A stretch of 64,000 bases of DNA. Source: Pseudomonas orientalis. Lineage in GTDB: Bacteria; Pseudomonadota; Gammaproteobacteria; Pseudomonadales; Pseudomonadaceae. The notes below the pieces were generated by a model that was not told the origin of the DNA, ran no database searches, and was given only the letters and a program-made list of their open reading frames with translations. Both the position numbers and the translations under genes were made by a program. This document shows positions 38,307 to 49,340 of the stretch, in pieces. Position 1 is the stretch's first letter; each line of letters starts with the position of its first letter. Location: NCBI RefSeq assembly GCF_022807995.1, contig NZ_CP094351.1:2511001-2575000 (forward strand), written 5' to 3'.

Positions 38307-38967
38307 ATCCCGAGCCTCGTACCGTGCGAATCAGCGGCGTGAGGCCCGGCGGGTCGATTTTCTTGCGCAGGCGACCGATGTGCACATCGATCAGGTTGGT
38401 GCCGGGATCGAAGTGGTAGCCCCAGACTTCCTCGAAGATCATCATGCGCGACAGGATCTGCCCGGTGTTGCGCATCAGAAATTCCAGCAGCTTGTACTCG
38501 GTGGGCAACAGACTCAGCGGCTGATCGGCACGGCTGGCTTCGCGGCTGATCAGATTCAGTTCGAGGTCGGCCACGCGCAGGGCGGTTTCGAATTCCTTCA
38601 CCGTGCTTTTACGGCGCAGCAGCACCTCGACGCGGGCGGCCATTTCATCGGAAGCGAAGGGCTTGGTCAGGTAGTCATCGCCGCCGGCGCGCAGACCGCG
38701 CACGCGTTCGTCCACGTCGGAGAGGGCGCTGATCATCAAAATCGGCGTCGACACCCCGATGGTGCGAAGCGTGGTGACGATGGCCAAGCCATCCAGTTCG
38801 GGCAGCATGCGGTCGAGGGTGATCAGATCGTAATCACCACTCACGGCACGGACCAGGCCTTCGCGGCCGTTGTCCACCCAGTCTACGTCCAGTCCATGGC
38901 TACTCAGCTCGGCGACGATCTCGCGGGCCGTTACGGCGTCATCCTCGATGGTCAAAATGCGGGTCAT
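38284..38967 (-). CDS. OmpR-family response regulator
   Basis: A 227-residue response regulator: receiver domain (about 1-118) with acidic pocket EDD at 8-10, phosphoacceptor Asp52 in LITLDRMLPELDG, and Lys in DDYLTKPF, then an OmpR/PhoB winged helix (about 130-225, LLPTEYKLLEFLMRNTGQILSRMMIFEEVWGY, VHIGRLRKKID, VRGSGYVI). It is translated first and overlaps the kinase gene by 23 bases. Target genes are not evident from the window. Confidence 0.94.
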   Translation of the reverse strand: MTRILTIEDDAVTAREIVAELSSHGLDVDWVDNGREGLVRAVSGDYDLITLDRMLPELDGLAIVTTLRTIGVSTPILMISALSDVDERVRGLRAGGDDYLTKPFASDEMAARVEVLLRRKSTVKEFETALRVADLELNLISREASRADQPLSLLPTEYKLLEFLMRNTGQILSRMMIFEEVWGYHFDPGTNLIDVHIGRLRKKIDPPGLTPLIRTVRGSGYVIAEPL

Positions 38968-39072
38968 AGGATTACCTGGTGAGCGTTCACACTAGAAGTG
39001 TGGGCATTTTGCCAAGAAGTTGCTGAATGTTTCCTAAATAAAACTTCATCTATCCAAATCACCGCCTATTCC

Positions 39073-39092
39073 AGTGTGGGAGGGGGCTGTCC
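39073..39092. repeat. Solitary truncated REP
   Basis: CAGTGTGGGAGGGGGCT matches the left end of the common REP, but the rest, including the inverted partner, is missing. It appears to be a decayed remnant in the divergent region between the response regulator and the membrane protein gene. Confidence 0.6.
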
Positions 39093-39208
39093 AACAGGAG
39101 AATGCATAACGCCCGCTCTCTGCAGGCCATTCTTGCAACTTGCATGATTTTAAGAAGTTCAATTTAGTTAAGTTGTTGAAATATAAGCAGTTTATTTTCC
39201 ACTTGGGC

Positions 39209-39224
39209 TGGCACGCTGCCTGCA
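39209..39224 (+). promoter_or_regulatory. Sigma-54-type promoter
   Basis: TGGCACGCTGCCTGCA matches the -24/-12 consensus TGGCACG-N4-TTGCA with one mismatch; GG and GC are separated by exactly ten bases. The next ORF starts at 39278, leaving a leader of about 40 bases. The 100 bp upstream are AT-rich, as expected where IHF or an activator bends DNA. Confidence 0.7.
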
Positions 39225-39277
39225 CTGTCCTTTTTGAGACTTGTAACACTATTTTTCATGCCTGGAGCAAAACAACA

Positions 39278-40183
39278 ATGATCACATCTTCATCCACGCT
39301 GCAAGAGTCAAGCGCGCTCTCCGGGGTTTCCTGGGGGGCGATTTTTGCCGGGGCCGCTGCGGCGGCTGCACTGTCCTTGATCCTGGTGCTGCTGGGCTTC
39401 GGCCTGGGCTTTTCGGCAGTATCGCCGTGGGCCGACAGCGGCATGAGCGCCAAGGGGCTTGGCATTTCCACGATTGTCTGGTTGGCGTTCACCCAAATCG
39501 TCGCGTCGGGCCTGGGCGGCTACATTGCCGGCCGGTTGCGTGTGAAGTGGGCCAATCTGCATGGCGATGAGGTGTACTTCCGCGACACCGCACACGGCTT
39601 CCTGGCCTGGGCGGTCGCTACACTGATTACTGCGATGCTGGTAGTCGGTTCGGTCAGCAGCGTCGTCAGCGGCGGCGTGAAAGCCGGTGCCAGCGTTGCG
39701 TCGGGCGCCGCCAGCGGCATGTCCCAGGCCGCCGGCAACGTAGCCAAGGGTGCCCACAGCGGTGACTTCGGTTACTACGTCGACAGCTTGTTCCGCGATG
39801 ACCGCCCTGCAGCGGTCAGCGATGACGCCGCCCATGCCGTGGTCGGTCGCATCTTTGCGCGTACGTTGAGCAATGACGGCCAACTGGCTCCGGAAGACCG
39901 TACCTACCTGGCCCAATTGATCAGCCAGCGCACCAACCTCAGCCAGGCCGATGCCGAGGCACGTATCGACAAGGTCTACGGCGATGCCCGTAAAGCTGTC
40001 GAAGACGCCAAGGTCAAAGCCAAGCAAGCCGCCGACACGGCCGCGAAAGTCGCTGCCTACACCTCGCTGTGGACCTTCGTCGCGCTGCTGATCGGTGCAT
40101 TCTTCGCCAGCTTCGCCGCAACCTTCGGCGGTCGTCGCCGGGATGCCGTGGTGTACGTCGAAACCGAAAACTACGTTCGTTAA
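39278..40183 (+). CDS. Putative integral membrane protein, 301 aa
   Basis: A 301-residue protein with several hydrophobic helices: GVSWGAIFAGAAAAAALSLILVLLGFGLGF (about 13-42), a second at about 60-85 with GLGGYIAGRLR, a third near 105-130 (AWAVATLITAMLVVGSVSSVV), and a last near 262-285 (WTFVALLIGAFFASFAATFGG). A long Ala/Gly/Ser-rich, coiled soluble segment (about 130-255) lies between the third and last. I do not recognise a characterised family; it resembles YrzE/TIGR04086-like or general-stress membrane proteins. ATG 39278 has GGAG 11 bases upstream. The preceding sigma-54-type promoter and the 24-residue peptide gene 15 bp downstream make this a small regulated operon. Confidence 0.8.
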   Translation: MITSSSTLQESSALSGVSWGAIFAGAAAAAALSLILVLLGFGLGFSAVSPWADSGMSAKGLGISTIVWLAFTQIVASGLGGYIAGRLRVKWANLHGDEVYFRDTAHGFLAWAVATLITAMLVVGSVSSVVSGGVKAGASVASGAASGMSQAAGNVAKGAHSGDFGYYVDSLFRDDRPAAVSDDAAHAVVGRIFARTLSNDGQLAPEDRTYLAQLISQRTNLSQADAEARIDKVYGDARKAVEDAKVKAKQAADTAAKVAAYTSLWTFVALLIGAFFASFAATFGGRRRDAVVYVETENYVR

Positions 40184-40198
40184 TTCAAGGAGAACATG

Positions 40199-40273
40199 AT
40201 GCGCTCATTACTGCTGTGGTTCCTCGGCGTGCCAATTCCGCTGATTATCCTGATTGCAATCTTCATGCACTAA
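40199..40273 (+). CDS. 24-residue hydrophobic small protein
   Basis: A very short ORF reading MRSLLLWFLGVPIPLIILIA then IFMH and stop. AAGGAG lies six bases before this ATG (a second ATG directly before it leaves only three). It starts 15 bases after the stop of the 301-residue membrane protein, on the same strand, and is a near-perfect single transmembrane helix. It probably belongs to the small membrane peptides missed by gene finders. Function unknown; a partner role for the upstream membrane protein is inferred from position. Confidence 0.7.
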   Translation: MRSLLLWFLGVPIPLIILIAIFMH

Positions 40274-40287
40274 ACCTGAGCCTGGCT

Positions 40288-40384
40288 CAATGTGGGAGGG
40301 GGCTTGCTCCCGATAGTGGAGTGTCAGTCAGCCGATTCGGCGACTGATACCCTGCTATCGGGGGCAAGCCCCCTCCCACATTTG
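40288..40384. repeat. REPIN
   Basis: Inverted REP pair of the GTGGGAGGGGGCTTGC type between the convergent small peptide and RpiR regulator genes. Confidence 0.9.
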
Positions 40385-40402
40385 GTTGGCGGTGAACCCA
40401 CC

Positions 40403-41311
40403 TCAGTCGTCGAACCCCACCTGCTCGTGAATCTCGTCCACCTTCAGTTCCAACCGATACGCCACCGCAATGAACAACGCCTGGCACAGGCAAAGCGTGG
40501 CGCTCAGTGAGCGGAAGGCAAACGAGGAGCCTTCATTGACCAACAATACCGCGTTTGCCCGCTTGGCCAGGGGCGACAGGTTGCTGTCGGTAATGATCAG
40601 TGTTTTCGCCTGGTGATGCTGGGCGATGCGCAGGCAGTGCTGGGTCTCTTTACCGTAGGGCGTAAAGCTGATGGCAATCACCAGATCATTGGCACGCACG
40701 CTGCGCATCTGTTCGCGGTAGCTGCCACCCAGCCCCGAAATCAGGTGAATGCGCTTGTTGGTGTGCTGCAGGTTGTACACCAGGTAGTCGGCCACCGCGA
40801 ATGAGCGGCGTACGCCGACCACGTAGATATTGTCGGCATTGACCACCAGGTCCACGGCCTTGTCGAAGGCCGCGTCGTCCAATTCCAGCCCCAGTCGTTC
40901 GATGCCGGATAACGTGGCGTTGACGCACTCACGCGCCAGGTCGCCGCCGCTGGCCTTCTGCGACTTGTTGGCGATCATGCTGCGGATGCGCTGCTGGTAG
41001 TTCTGCACCGGCGTGGTCTTGTGGGTATACGCCTCGCGAAACAGCGCCTGCATCTCACTGAACCCGCTGAAGCCGAACCGCTGGGAAAACCGAACGATGG
41101 CCGAGGGGTGTACCTCGCATTCACGGGCAATGTCGCTGATGCGGTCGACCATGATCCGGTCGCTCTGCTGGCTCATGTAGCTGGCGATGCGCTTAAGTTG
41201 GCGGGGCAGGCTTTCGTATTCGTCGGTGATCAGCTGCAACAGGCGTTCGGCATTGATCGGAGGGCTGGCGATTGGATCTTCCAGGTTGGTCTCGGGATCG
41301 GTGCGGGACAT
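40403..41311 (-). CDS. RpiR-family regulator of inositol catabolism (IolR-like)
   Basis: A 302-residue RpiR-type regulator. The N-terminal helix-turn-helix (about 25-100, QLKRIASYMSQQSDRIM, ARECEVHPSAIVRFSQRFGFSGFSEMQ) precedes a SIS sugar-phosphate-binding domain (about 150-280, VDLVVNADNIYVVGVRRSFAVADYL, VIAISFTPYGKETQHCLRIA). It is divergent from iolC, the usual place for the inositol regulator in pseudomonads. Palindromes TGGAA-N6-TTCCA before iolC and before the importer genes are candidate operators. An inositol-breakdown phosphate intermediate is the likely inducer, by family analogy. ATG 41311 has AAGGA seven bases upstream. Confidence 0.88.
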   Translation of the reverse strand: MSRTDPETNLEDPIASPPINAERLLQLITDEYESLPRQLKRIASYMSQQSDRIMVDRISDIARECEVHPSAIVRFSQRFGFSGFSEMQALFREAYTHKTTPVQNYQQRIRSMIANKSQKASGGDLARECVNATLSGIERLGLELDDAAFDKAVDLVVNADNIYVVGVRRSFAVADYLVYNLQHTNKRIHLISGLGGSYREQMRSVRANDLVIAISFTPYGKETQHCLRIAQHHQAKTLIITDSNLSPLAKRANAVLLVNEGSSFAFRSLSATLCLCQALFIAVAYRLELKVDEIHEQVGFDD

Positions 41312-41456
41312 GGGCAATCCTTCTGGCGTGTTCGTCTGGTGCGCTGATGGGTGGCGCAAGTCTACAGGGTAGGCGCAAAAAAATACCTCGGCATCACGGC
41401 CTGCGCGGGCTGCTGAAACGATGCACGATGGCTGCCACAGCATTATGCCGGCTTAT

Positions 41457-41472
41457 TGGAAAAAATATTCCA
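41457..41472. promoter_or_regulatory. Candidate RpiR-type operator before iolC
   Basis: TGGAAAAAATATTCCA has perfect TGGAA/TTCCA arms around six AT-rich bases. A second, imperfect site (TGGAATAAATATTGAT) follows at 41486-41501. Both lie in the AT-rich region between the regulator and iolC. The same 5-6-5 palindrome recurs at 50390. Confidence 0.6.
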
Positions 41473-41595
41473 CAAAAAATAATTATGGAATAAATATTGA
41501 TTGCCGCCGCCGGACGTTCTAGTCTGCTCCCACCAAGAGCGTTTGCCGTCGCTACGGCGGCACAACGCAGGCTGATAAAAATAACAGGAGCCAGC

Positions 41596-43533
41596 ATGGG
41601 CCAGACTCGTTTTGCCAGTGGGCGTCAATTGGATCTGATTTGCCTCGGACGCCTGGGCGTCGACCTTTATGCGCAGCAAGTGGGGGCGCGGCTTGAGGAC
41701 GTGTCCAGCTTCGCCAAATACCTCGGCGGTTCCTCCGCCAATATCGCCTTCGGTACGGCGCGACTGGGGCTGAAATCAGCGATGCTCAGCCGTGTGGGCG
41801 ACGACCATATGGGCCGTTTCCTGGTGGAATCCCTGGCCCGTGAAGGCTGTGACGTCAGCGCCATCAAGGTCGACCCGGAACGCCTGACCGCACTGGTGCT
41901 GCTCGGTCTCAAGGACCGTGAAACCTTCCCCCTGGTGTTCTACCGCGAAAACTGTGCGGACATGGCCTTGCGCGCTGAAGACATCAGCGAAGCCTTCATT
42001 GCCTCGAGCAAGGCGCTGCTGATCACCGGCACGCATTTCTCCACTGACGGGGTGTACAAGGCCAGCATCCAGGCGCTGGACTACGCGGCCAAACACAACG
42101 TCAAGCGCGTACTCGACATCGACTACCGTCCGGTGCTGTGGGGCCTGGCCGGCAAGGCCGATGGCGAGACCCGCTTTGTCGCCGACCAGAATGTCAGCCA
42201 GCATGTGCAGAAAATCCTGCCGCGTTTCGATCTGATTGTCGGTACCGAAGAAGAATTCCTGATTGCCGGCGGCAGTGAAGACCTGCTCGGCGCCTTGCGC
42301 ACCGTGCGCGAACTGACGCCCGCCGCCCTGGTTGTCAAGCTCGGCCCGCAAGGCTGCACGGTGATTCACGGCGCCATTCCCGAACGCCTGGAAGACGGTG
42401 CGATCTACCCCGGCGTGCGCGTGGAAGTGCTCAATGTGCTGGGTGCCGGCGATGCCTTCATGTCGGGCTTCCTCAGCGGTTGGCTCAACGACGCCACAGA
42501 TGAGCGTTGCAGCCAGTTGGCCAATGCCTGTGGCGGCCTGGTGGTGTCGCGCCACGCCTGCGCGCCGGCCATGCCGACGCCTGCGGAGCTTGAGTACCTG
42601 TTCAACAGCCCGGTGCCGATCACCCGGCCTGACCAGGACGCGACCCTGCAACGGCTGCACCGCGTCAGCGTGCCGCGCAAAACCTGGAAGCAGCTGTTCG
42701 TGTTCGCCTTCGACCACCGCTGGCAACTGGTCGACCTGGCTCAGCGCGGCGGCCAGGATGTGGCGCGCATCAGTGCGATCAAGCAATTGTTTATCCAGGC
42801 CATCGAACGCGTGGAGCGCAAGCTGGGCGAGCAGGGCATCGAGGCCGATGTGGGCCTGTTGGCCGACCAGCGTTTCGGCCAGGATGCGCTCAACGCCGCC
42901 AGCGGTCGCGGCTGGTGGATCGCACGCCCGGTCGAAGTGCAGAACTCGCGGCCCCTGGCGTTCGAACACGGTCGCTCCCTCGGCAGCAACCTGATCGCCT
43001 GGCCTGCGGAACAGATCATCAAGTGCCTGGTGCAATTTCATCCCGACGATGAGCCGCTGCTGCGCCTGGAACAGGAAGCGCAGCTCAAGGCGGTGTACGA
43101 AGCGTCCATTGTCAGCGGCCACGAACTGCTGCTGGAAGTCATCCCGCCCAAGGATCACCCGTCCACTTACCCGGACGCGCTCTATCGCAGCCTCAAACGA
43201 CTCTACAACCTCGGCATCTACCCGGCGTGGTGGAAGATCGAGGCGCAATCGGCCGAGGACTGGAAAAAGCTCGACGAACTGATCGAAGAGCGCGACCCGT
43301 ACTGCCGGGGCGTGGTGCTGCTGGGGCTGAACGCGTCGGCGGAGTTTCTTGCCGACGGCTTCAAGCAGGCCAGCCAGAGCACCACCTGCCGAGGGTTTGC
43401 CGTGGGCCGCACGATCTTTCAGGAACCGAGCAAGGCGTGGATGGCGGGGGAAATCGACGATGAAACCCTGATCCAGCGTGTCCAGGCGACGTTCGAGCAA
43501 CTCATCAGCGCCTGGCGCAGTGCGCGAAATTAA
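41596..43533 (+). CDS. iolC: 5-dehydro-2-deoxygluconokinase with C-terminal DUF2090 aldolase-like domain
   Basis: A 645-residue two-domain enzyme of myo-inositol degradation. Residues about 1-330 are a PfkB/ribokinase-type kinase (DLICLGRLGVDLYAQQ, YLGGSSANIAFGTARLG, catalytic LGAGDAFMSGFLSGW) that phosphorylates 5-dehydro-2-deoxygluconate. Residues about 345-640 are a DUF2090 domain (FVFAFDHRWQLVDLA, LLADQRFGQDAL, GFAVGRTIF) resembling class I-type aldolases and probably performing the next step, normally done by IolJ. No separate iolJ is present. Start ATG 41596 has CAGGAG five bases upstream; the in-frame extension to 41497 crosses the operator region. First gene of the iol operon. Confidence 0.93.
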   Translation: MGQTRFASGRQLDLICLGRLGVDLYAQQVGARLEDVSSFAKYLGGSSANIAFGTARLGLKSAMLSRVGDDHMGRFLVESLAREGCDVSAIKVDPERLTALVLLGLKDRETFPLVFYRENCADMALRAEDISEAFIASSKALLITGTHFSTDGVYKASIQALDYAAKHNVKRVLDIDYRPVLWGLAGKADGETRFVADQNVSQHVQKILPRFDLIVGTEEEFLIAGGSEDLLGALRTVRELTPAALVVKLGPQGCTVIHGAIPERLEDGAIYPGVRVEVLNVLGAGDAFMSGFLSGWLNDATDERCSQLANACGGLVVSRHACAPAMPTPAELEYLFNSPVPITRPDQDATLQRLHRVSVPRKTWKQLFVFAFDHRWQLVDLAQRGGQDVARISAIKQLFIQAIERVERKLGEQGIEADVGLLADQRFGQDALNAASGRGWWIARPVEVQNSRPLAFEHGRSLGSNLIAWPAEQIIKCLVQFHPDDEPLLRLEQEAQLKAVYEASIVSGHELLLEVIPPKDHPSTYPDALYRSLKRLYNLGIYPAWWKIEAQSAEDWKKLDELIEERDPYCRGVVLLGLNASAEFLADGFKQASQSTTCRGFAVGRTIFQEPSKAWMAGEIDDETLIQRVQATFEQLISAWRSARN

Positions 43534-43540
43534 ATCAGAT

Positions 43541-43651
43541 CAAATGTGGGAGGGGCGGTGCGACGATTCGACTTGCCCCCGATGGCGGAGTGTCAGGCAA
43601 CACTTCTGTAACTGAACTGCCGCTATCGGGGGCAAGCCCCCTCCCACATAA
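43541..43651. repeat. REPIN interrupted by a 16-base insertion
   Basis: Between iolC and iolE an inverted REP pair is found, but the left REP is split after GTGGGAGGGG by CGGTGCGACGATTCGA (43556-43571) before CTTGCCCCCGAT continues. The right REP is intact. Its presence inside the operon could alter mRNA stability between iolC and iolE. Confidence 0.85.
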
Positions 43652-43694
43652 AGCAGATTTTCAGTGTTAGTTGAAAACAATAAAAGGTGCAGCC

Positions 43695-44582
43695 ATGCCC
43701 GCAATCCGAATTGGCATCAACCCGATCTCCTGGAGCAACGACGACCTGCCGGCCCTGGGCGGTGAAACGCCGCTGAGCACCGCGTTGAGCGAAGGCAAGG
43801 AGATCGGCTACGAAGGTTTCGAACTCAACGGCAAATTCCCCAAGGACGCCAAAGGGGTCGCCGAAGTGCTGCGCCCCTATGACCTGGCGCTGGTCTCCGG
43901 CTGGTATTCCAGCCGCCTGGCGCGGCGTTCGGTGGCCGAGGAAATCGAGGCCATCGCCGGCCATGTCGAGTTGCTCAAGCACAATGGCGCGACGGTGCTG
44001 GTGTACGGCGAAGTCGCCGATTCGATCCAGGGTTCGCGCATCCGTCTGATCGAACGCCCACGCTTTCACACCGAGCAGGCGTGGCAGGCGTATGCCGACA
44101 AGCTCACGGAACTGGCGCGTTTCACCCTGTCCCAGGGCGTGCGCCTGGCCTACCACCACCATATGGGCGCGTATGTCGAATCCCCCGAGGATATCGATCA
44201 ACTGATGCGCCGCACCGGGCCGGAAGTCGGCCTGCTGTTCGACTCGGGCCACTGCTACATGGGCGGCGGCGAACCCCTCGAGGTGCTGCGCAAGCACATC
44301 GGGCGCATCTGCCACGTGCATTTCAAGGACGTGCGCAAACCCGTGGTGCAACTGGCGCGCAACCAGATGTGGAGCTTTCCCGACTGCATCGTCAATGGCA
44401 CCTTCACTGTGCCCGGCGACGGCGATATCGATTTTGCGCCCTTGCTCGATGTGCTGCTGGCCGCCGGTTACAGCGGCTGGCTGGTGGTCGAGGCCGAGCA
44501 GGACCCGGCCGTGGCGCCCAGCTATATCTACGCGAAAAAGGGCTACGACACGTTGCGAGCATTGCTCGACGAGAGGACTTAA
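43695..44582 (+). CDS. iolE: Myo-inosose-2 dehydratase
   Basis: A 295-residue TIM-barrel enzyme of the xylose-isomerase-like/AP-endonuclease 2 superfamily that dehydrates 2-keto-myo-inositol (scyllo-inosose) to the trihydroxycyclohexanedione, the second step of inositol catabolism. Family segments are RIGINPISWSNDDLPALGG, GYEGFELNGKFP, RLAYHHHMGAYVES, GLLFDSGHCYMGG, CHVHFKDVR and GWLVVEAEQDP, including metal-binding Glu, Asp and His residues. ATG 43695 has AAAGG about seven bases upstream; an upstream in-frame ATG at 43671 adds eight atypical residues. It is followed two bases later by iolB. Confidence 0.95.
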   Translation: MPAIRIGINPISWSNDDLPALGGETPLSTALSEGKEIGYEGFELNGKFPKDAKGVAEVLRPYDLALVSGWYSSRLARRSVAEEIEAIAGHVELLKHNGATVLVYGEVADSIQGSRIRLIERPRFHTEQAWQAYADKLTELARFTLSQGVRLAYHHHMGAYVESPEDIDQLMRRTGPEVGLLFDSGHCYMGGGEPLEVLRKHIGRICHVHFKDVRKPVVQLARNQMWSFPDCIVNGTFTVPGDGDIDFAPLLDVLLAAGYSGWLVVEAEQDPAVAPSYIYAKKGYDTLRALLDERT

Positions 44583-44584
44583 CC

Positions 44585-45373
44585 ATGAGCTTGCTGGTCA
44601 AGAGCAACACACGCGGACAAACCATGGTCGCCCTGCAAGAAGGGCGCCTGGAGTATGTCGGTTTCAGCGCTTATCGCCTGAGTCTGGGCGAGACGCTGCC
44701 GGTCAGCGCCGGCGACAAGGAGCTGTGCCTGGTGCTGCTCAGCGGCCGGGTGAATATAGAGGGCGAGGGCTTCGACTGGCAGAACCTGGGGGATCGTCAA
44801 TCGGTGTTCGAGGACAAATCCCCGTTCGCCGCCTACCTGCCGCCAGGCACCGACGCTCAGGTCACCGCCTTGAGTGACGTACAGATCGCGGTCTGCGCCG
44901 CGCCCGGCGCGGGCGGTTACACACCGCGCCTGATCCGCCCGCAACAGTGCAAGCGCAGCGTGCGCGGCAAGGGCGCCAACACCCGCTACGTGTGCGACAT
45001 CCTGCCCGACAGCGAGCCGGCGCATTCGCTGCTGGTGGTGGAAGTGCGCACGCCATCCGGGCATTCGTCGAGCTACCCGCCGCACAAGCACGACACCGAT
45101 GACCTGCCGCACCAGAGCTTTCTGGAAGAGACCTACTACCACCAGGTCAATCCGCCCCAGGGCTTCGTATTCCAGCGCGTGTACACCGATGATCGCAGTA
45201 TCGACCAGGCCATGGCCGTGGAAAACAGCGACCTGGTGGTGGTGCCCAAGGGCTATCACCCGGTCAGCGTGCCGTACGGTTACGAGTCGTATTACCTGAA
45301 CGTCATGGCCGGGCCCAAGCGTGCCTGGCACTTCCATAACGACCCGCAGCACAGTTGGCTGCTGGACCTCTGA
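44585..45373 (+). CDS. iolB: 5-deoxy-glucuronate isomerase
   Basis: A 262-residue cupin-type isomerase converting 5-deoxy-D-glucuronate to 5-dehydro-2-deoxy-D-gluconate. The bicupin features are visible: GHSSSYPPHKHDTDDLPHQSFLEETYYH with metal-binding His and Glu, DLVVVPKGYHPVSVPYGYESYYLNVMAG, and the C-terminal RAWHFHNDPQHSWL. ATG 44585 begins two bases after the iolE stop with GAGG eight to nine bases upstream, indicating tight coupling. A longer in-frame ORF upstream overlaps iolE and is not real. Confidence 0.95.
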   Translation: MSLLVKSNTRGQTMVALQEGRLEYVGFSAYRLSLGETLPVSAGDKELCLVLLSGRVNIEGEGFDWQNLGDRQSVFEDKSPFAAYLPPGTDAQVTALSDVQIAVCAAPGAGGYTPRLIRPQQCKRSVRGKGANTRYVCDILPDSEPAHSLLVVEVRTPSGHSSSYPPHKHDTDDLPHQSFLEETYYHQVNPPQGFVFQRVYTDDRSIDQAMAVENSDLVVVPKGYHPVSVPYGYESYYLNVMAGPKRAWHFHNDPQHSWLLDL

Positions 45374-45399
45374 ACGGTTTTGCACGGAGAACAACAACA

Positions 45400-46215
45400 A
45401 TGAAGTCGCCGCTACGCTTTGCCCTTAACCGTATGGTCGCACCCAACCTGTCCCTGCCGGATTTCATCCAGCTGGCCGCGTCGCTCAAGTGCGATGCCAT
45501 CGAGATCCGCAATGATCTCAAGGACCGCCAGATCGAATACGGCACGCCCGCCAGCCGTGTGCGCGAGTTGTGCGCGGTGCAGGGCATCACGGTGTTGTCG
45601 ATCAACGCGCTGTATCCCTTTGACGTGTGGAACGATGAGCGCCGTGCCCAGGCAATCGAGCTTGCCACCTATGCCCGTGAATGCGGCGCCCTGGGCCTGG
45701 TGATGTGCCCGTTCAACGAGCCGGGCGACACGCGCACCGATGCCCAGCGCGCCGCCGGTTTGCGCACGGCGTTGAGCGAACTGGCGCCGATCCTGCGCGA
45801 GTACGGGATCCTCGGTTTCGTCGAGCCCCTGGGCTTCGAAGAATCGGCCCTGCGCCGCAAGCGCGTGGCGGTTGACGCGATCAAGGCCATTGGCGGGCTG
45901 GATGTGTTCCGTGTGGTGCACGACACCTTTCATCATCACCTGGCCAATGAGCATGAGTTCTTCCCCGAACTCACCGGGCTGGTGCATATCTCCGGCGTGG
46001 AAGATGCCGAGGCGCCGCTCAACGCGATCCGTGACGGCCACCGCGTACTGGTGGGCGAGGGCGACATCCTCGGCAATGCGGCGCAGATCGACACCTTGCT
46101 CAGCACCGGCTACAGCGGCTACCTGTCGTTCGAGCCGTTTGCGACCAGCGTGCATGAACTGGCGGATATCCAGCAGGCCTTGGGGGCAAGCATTGCCCAC
46201 CTGAAAAAAAGTTAA
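45400..46215 (+). CDS. iolI: Inosose isomerase (IolI-like TIM-barrel protein)
   Basis: A 271-residue sugar-phosphate-isomerase-like TIM barrel. Motifs are [77 protein letters not shown] and [11 protein letters not shown], providing the Glu/Asp/His metal site of IolI. IolI interconverts 2-keto-myo-inositol and 1-keto-D-chiro-inositol, so the pathway may also accept D-chiro-inositol. GGAG lies ten bases before the ATG. The gene lies between iolB and iolD in the operon. Confidence 0.9.
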   Translation: MKSPLRFALNRMVAPNLSLPDFIQLAASLKCDAIEIRNDLKDRQIEYGTPASRVRELCAVQGITVLSINALYPFDVWNDERRAQAIELATYARECGALGLVMCPFNEPGDTRTDAQRAAGLRTALSELAPILREYGILGFVEPLGFEESALRRKRVAVDAIKAIGGLDVFRVVHDTFHHHLANEHEFFPELTGLVHISGVEDAEAPLNAIRDGHRVLVGEGDILGNAAQIDTLLSTGYSGYLSFEPFATSVHELADIQQALGASIAHLKKS

Positions 46216-46225
46216 GGGGCGCGAC

Positions 46226-49187
<2,962 letters not shown>

Positions 49188-49214
49188 CCCCAAATCTGAA
49201 TTGAAATGCAGTCA

Positions 49215-49308
49215 GTGTGGGAGGGGGCTTGCCCCCGATGGCAGTGTGTCAGTCAGTAAATCTGTATCTGAACCGCCGCAATCGGGGGCAAGCCCCCTCC
49301 CACATTTG
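49215..49308. repeat. REPIN
   Basis: Inverted REP pair of the GTGGGAGGGGGCTTGC type between iolG and the next oxidoreductase gene. Confidence 0.9.
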
Positions 49309-49340
49309 ATTGGGTTTGCACTTCAAAGAAGGAATAAATC

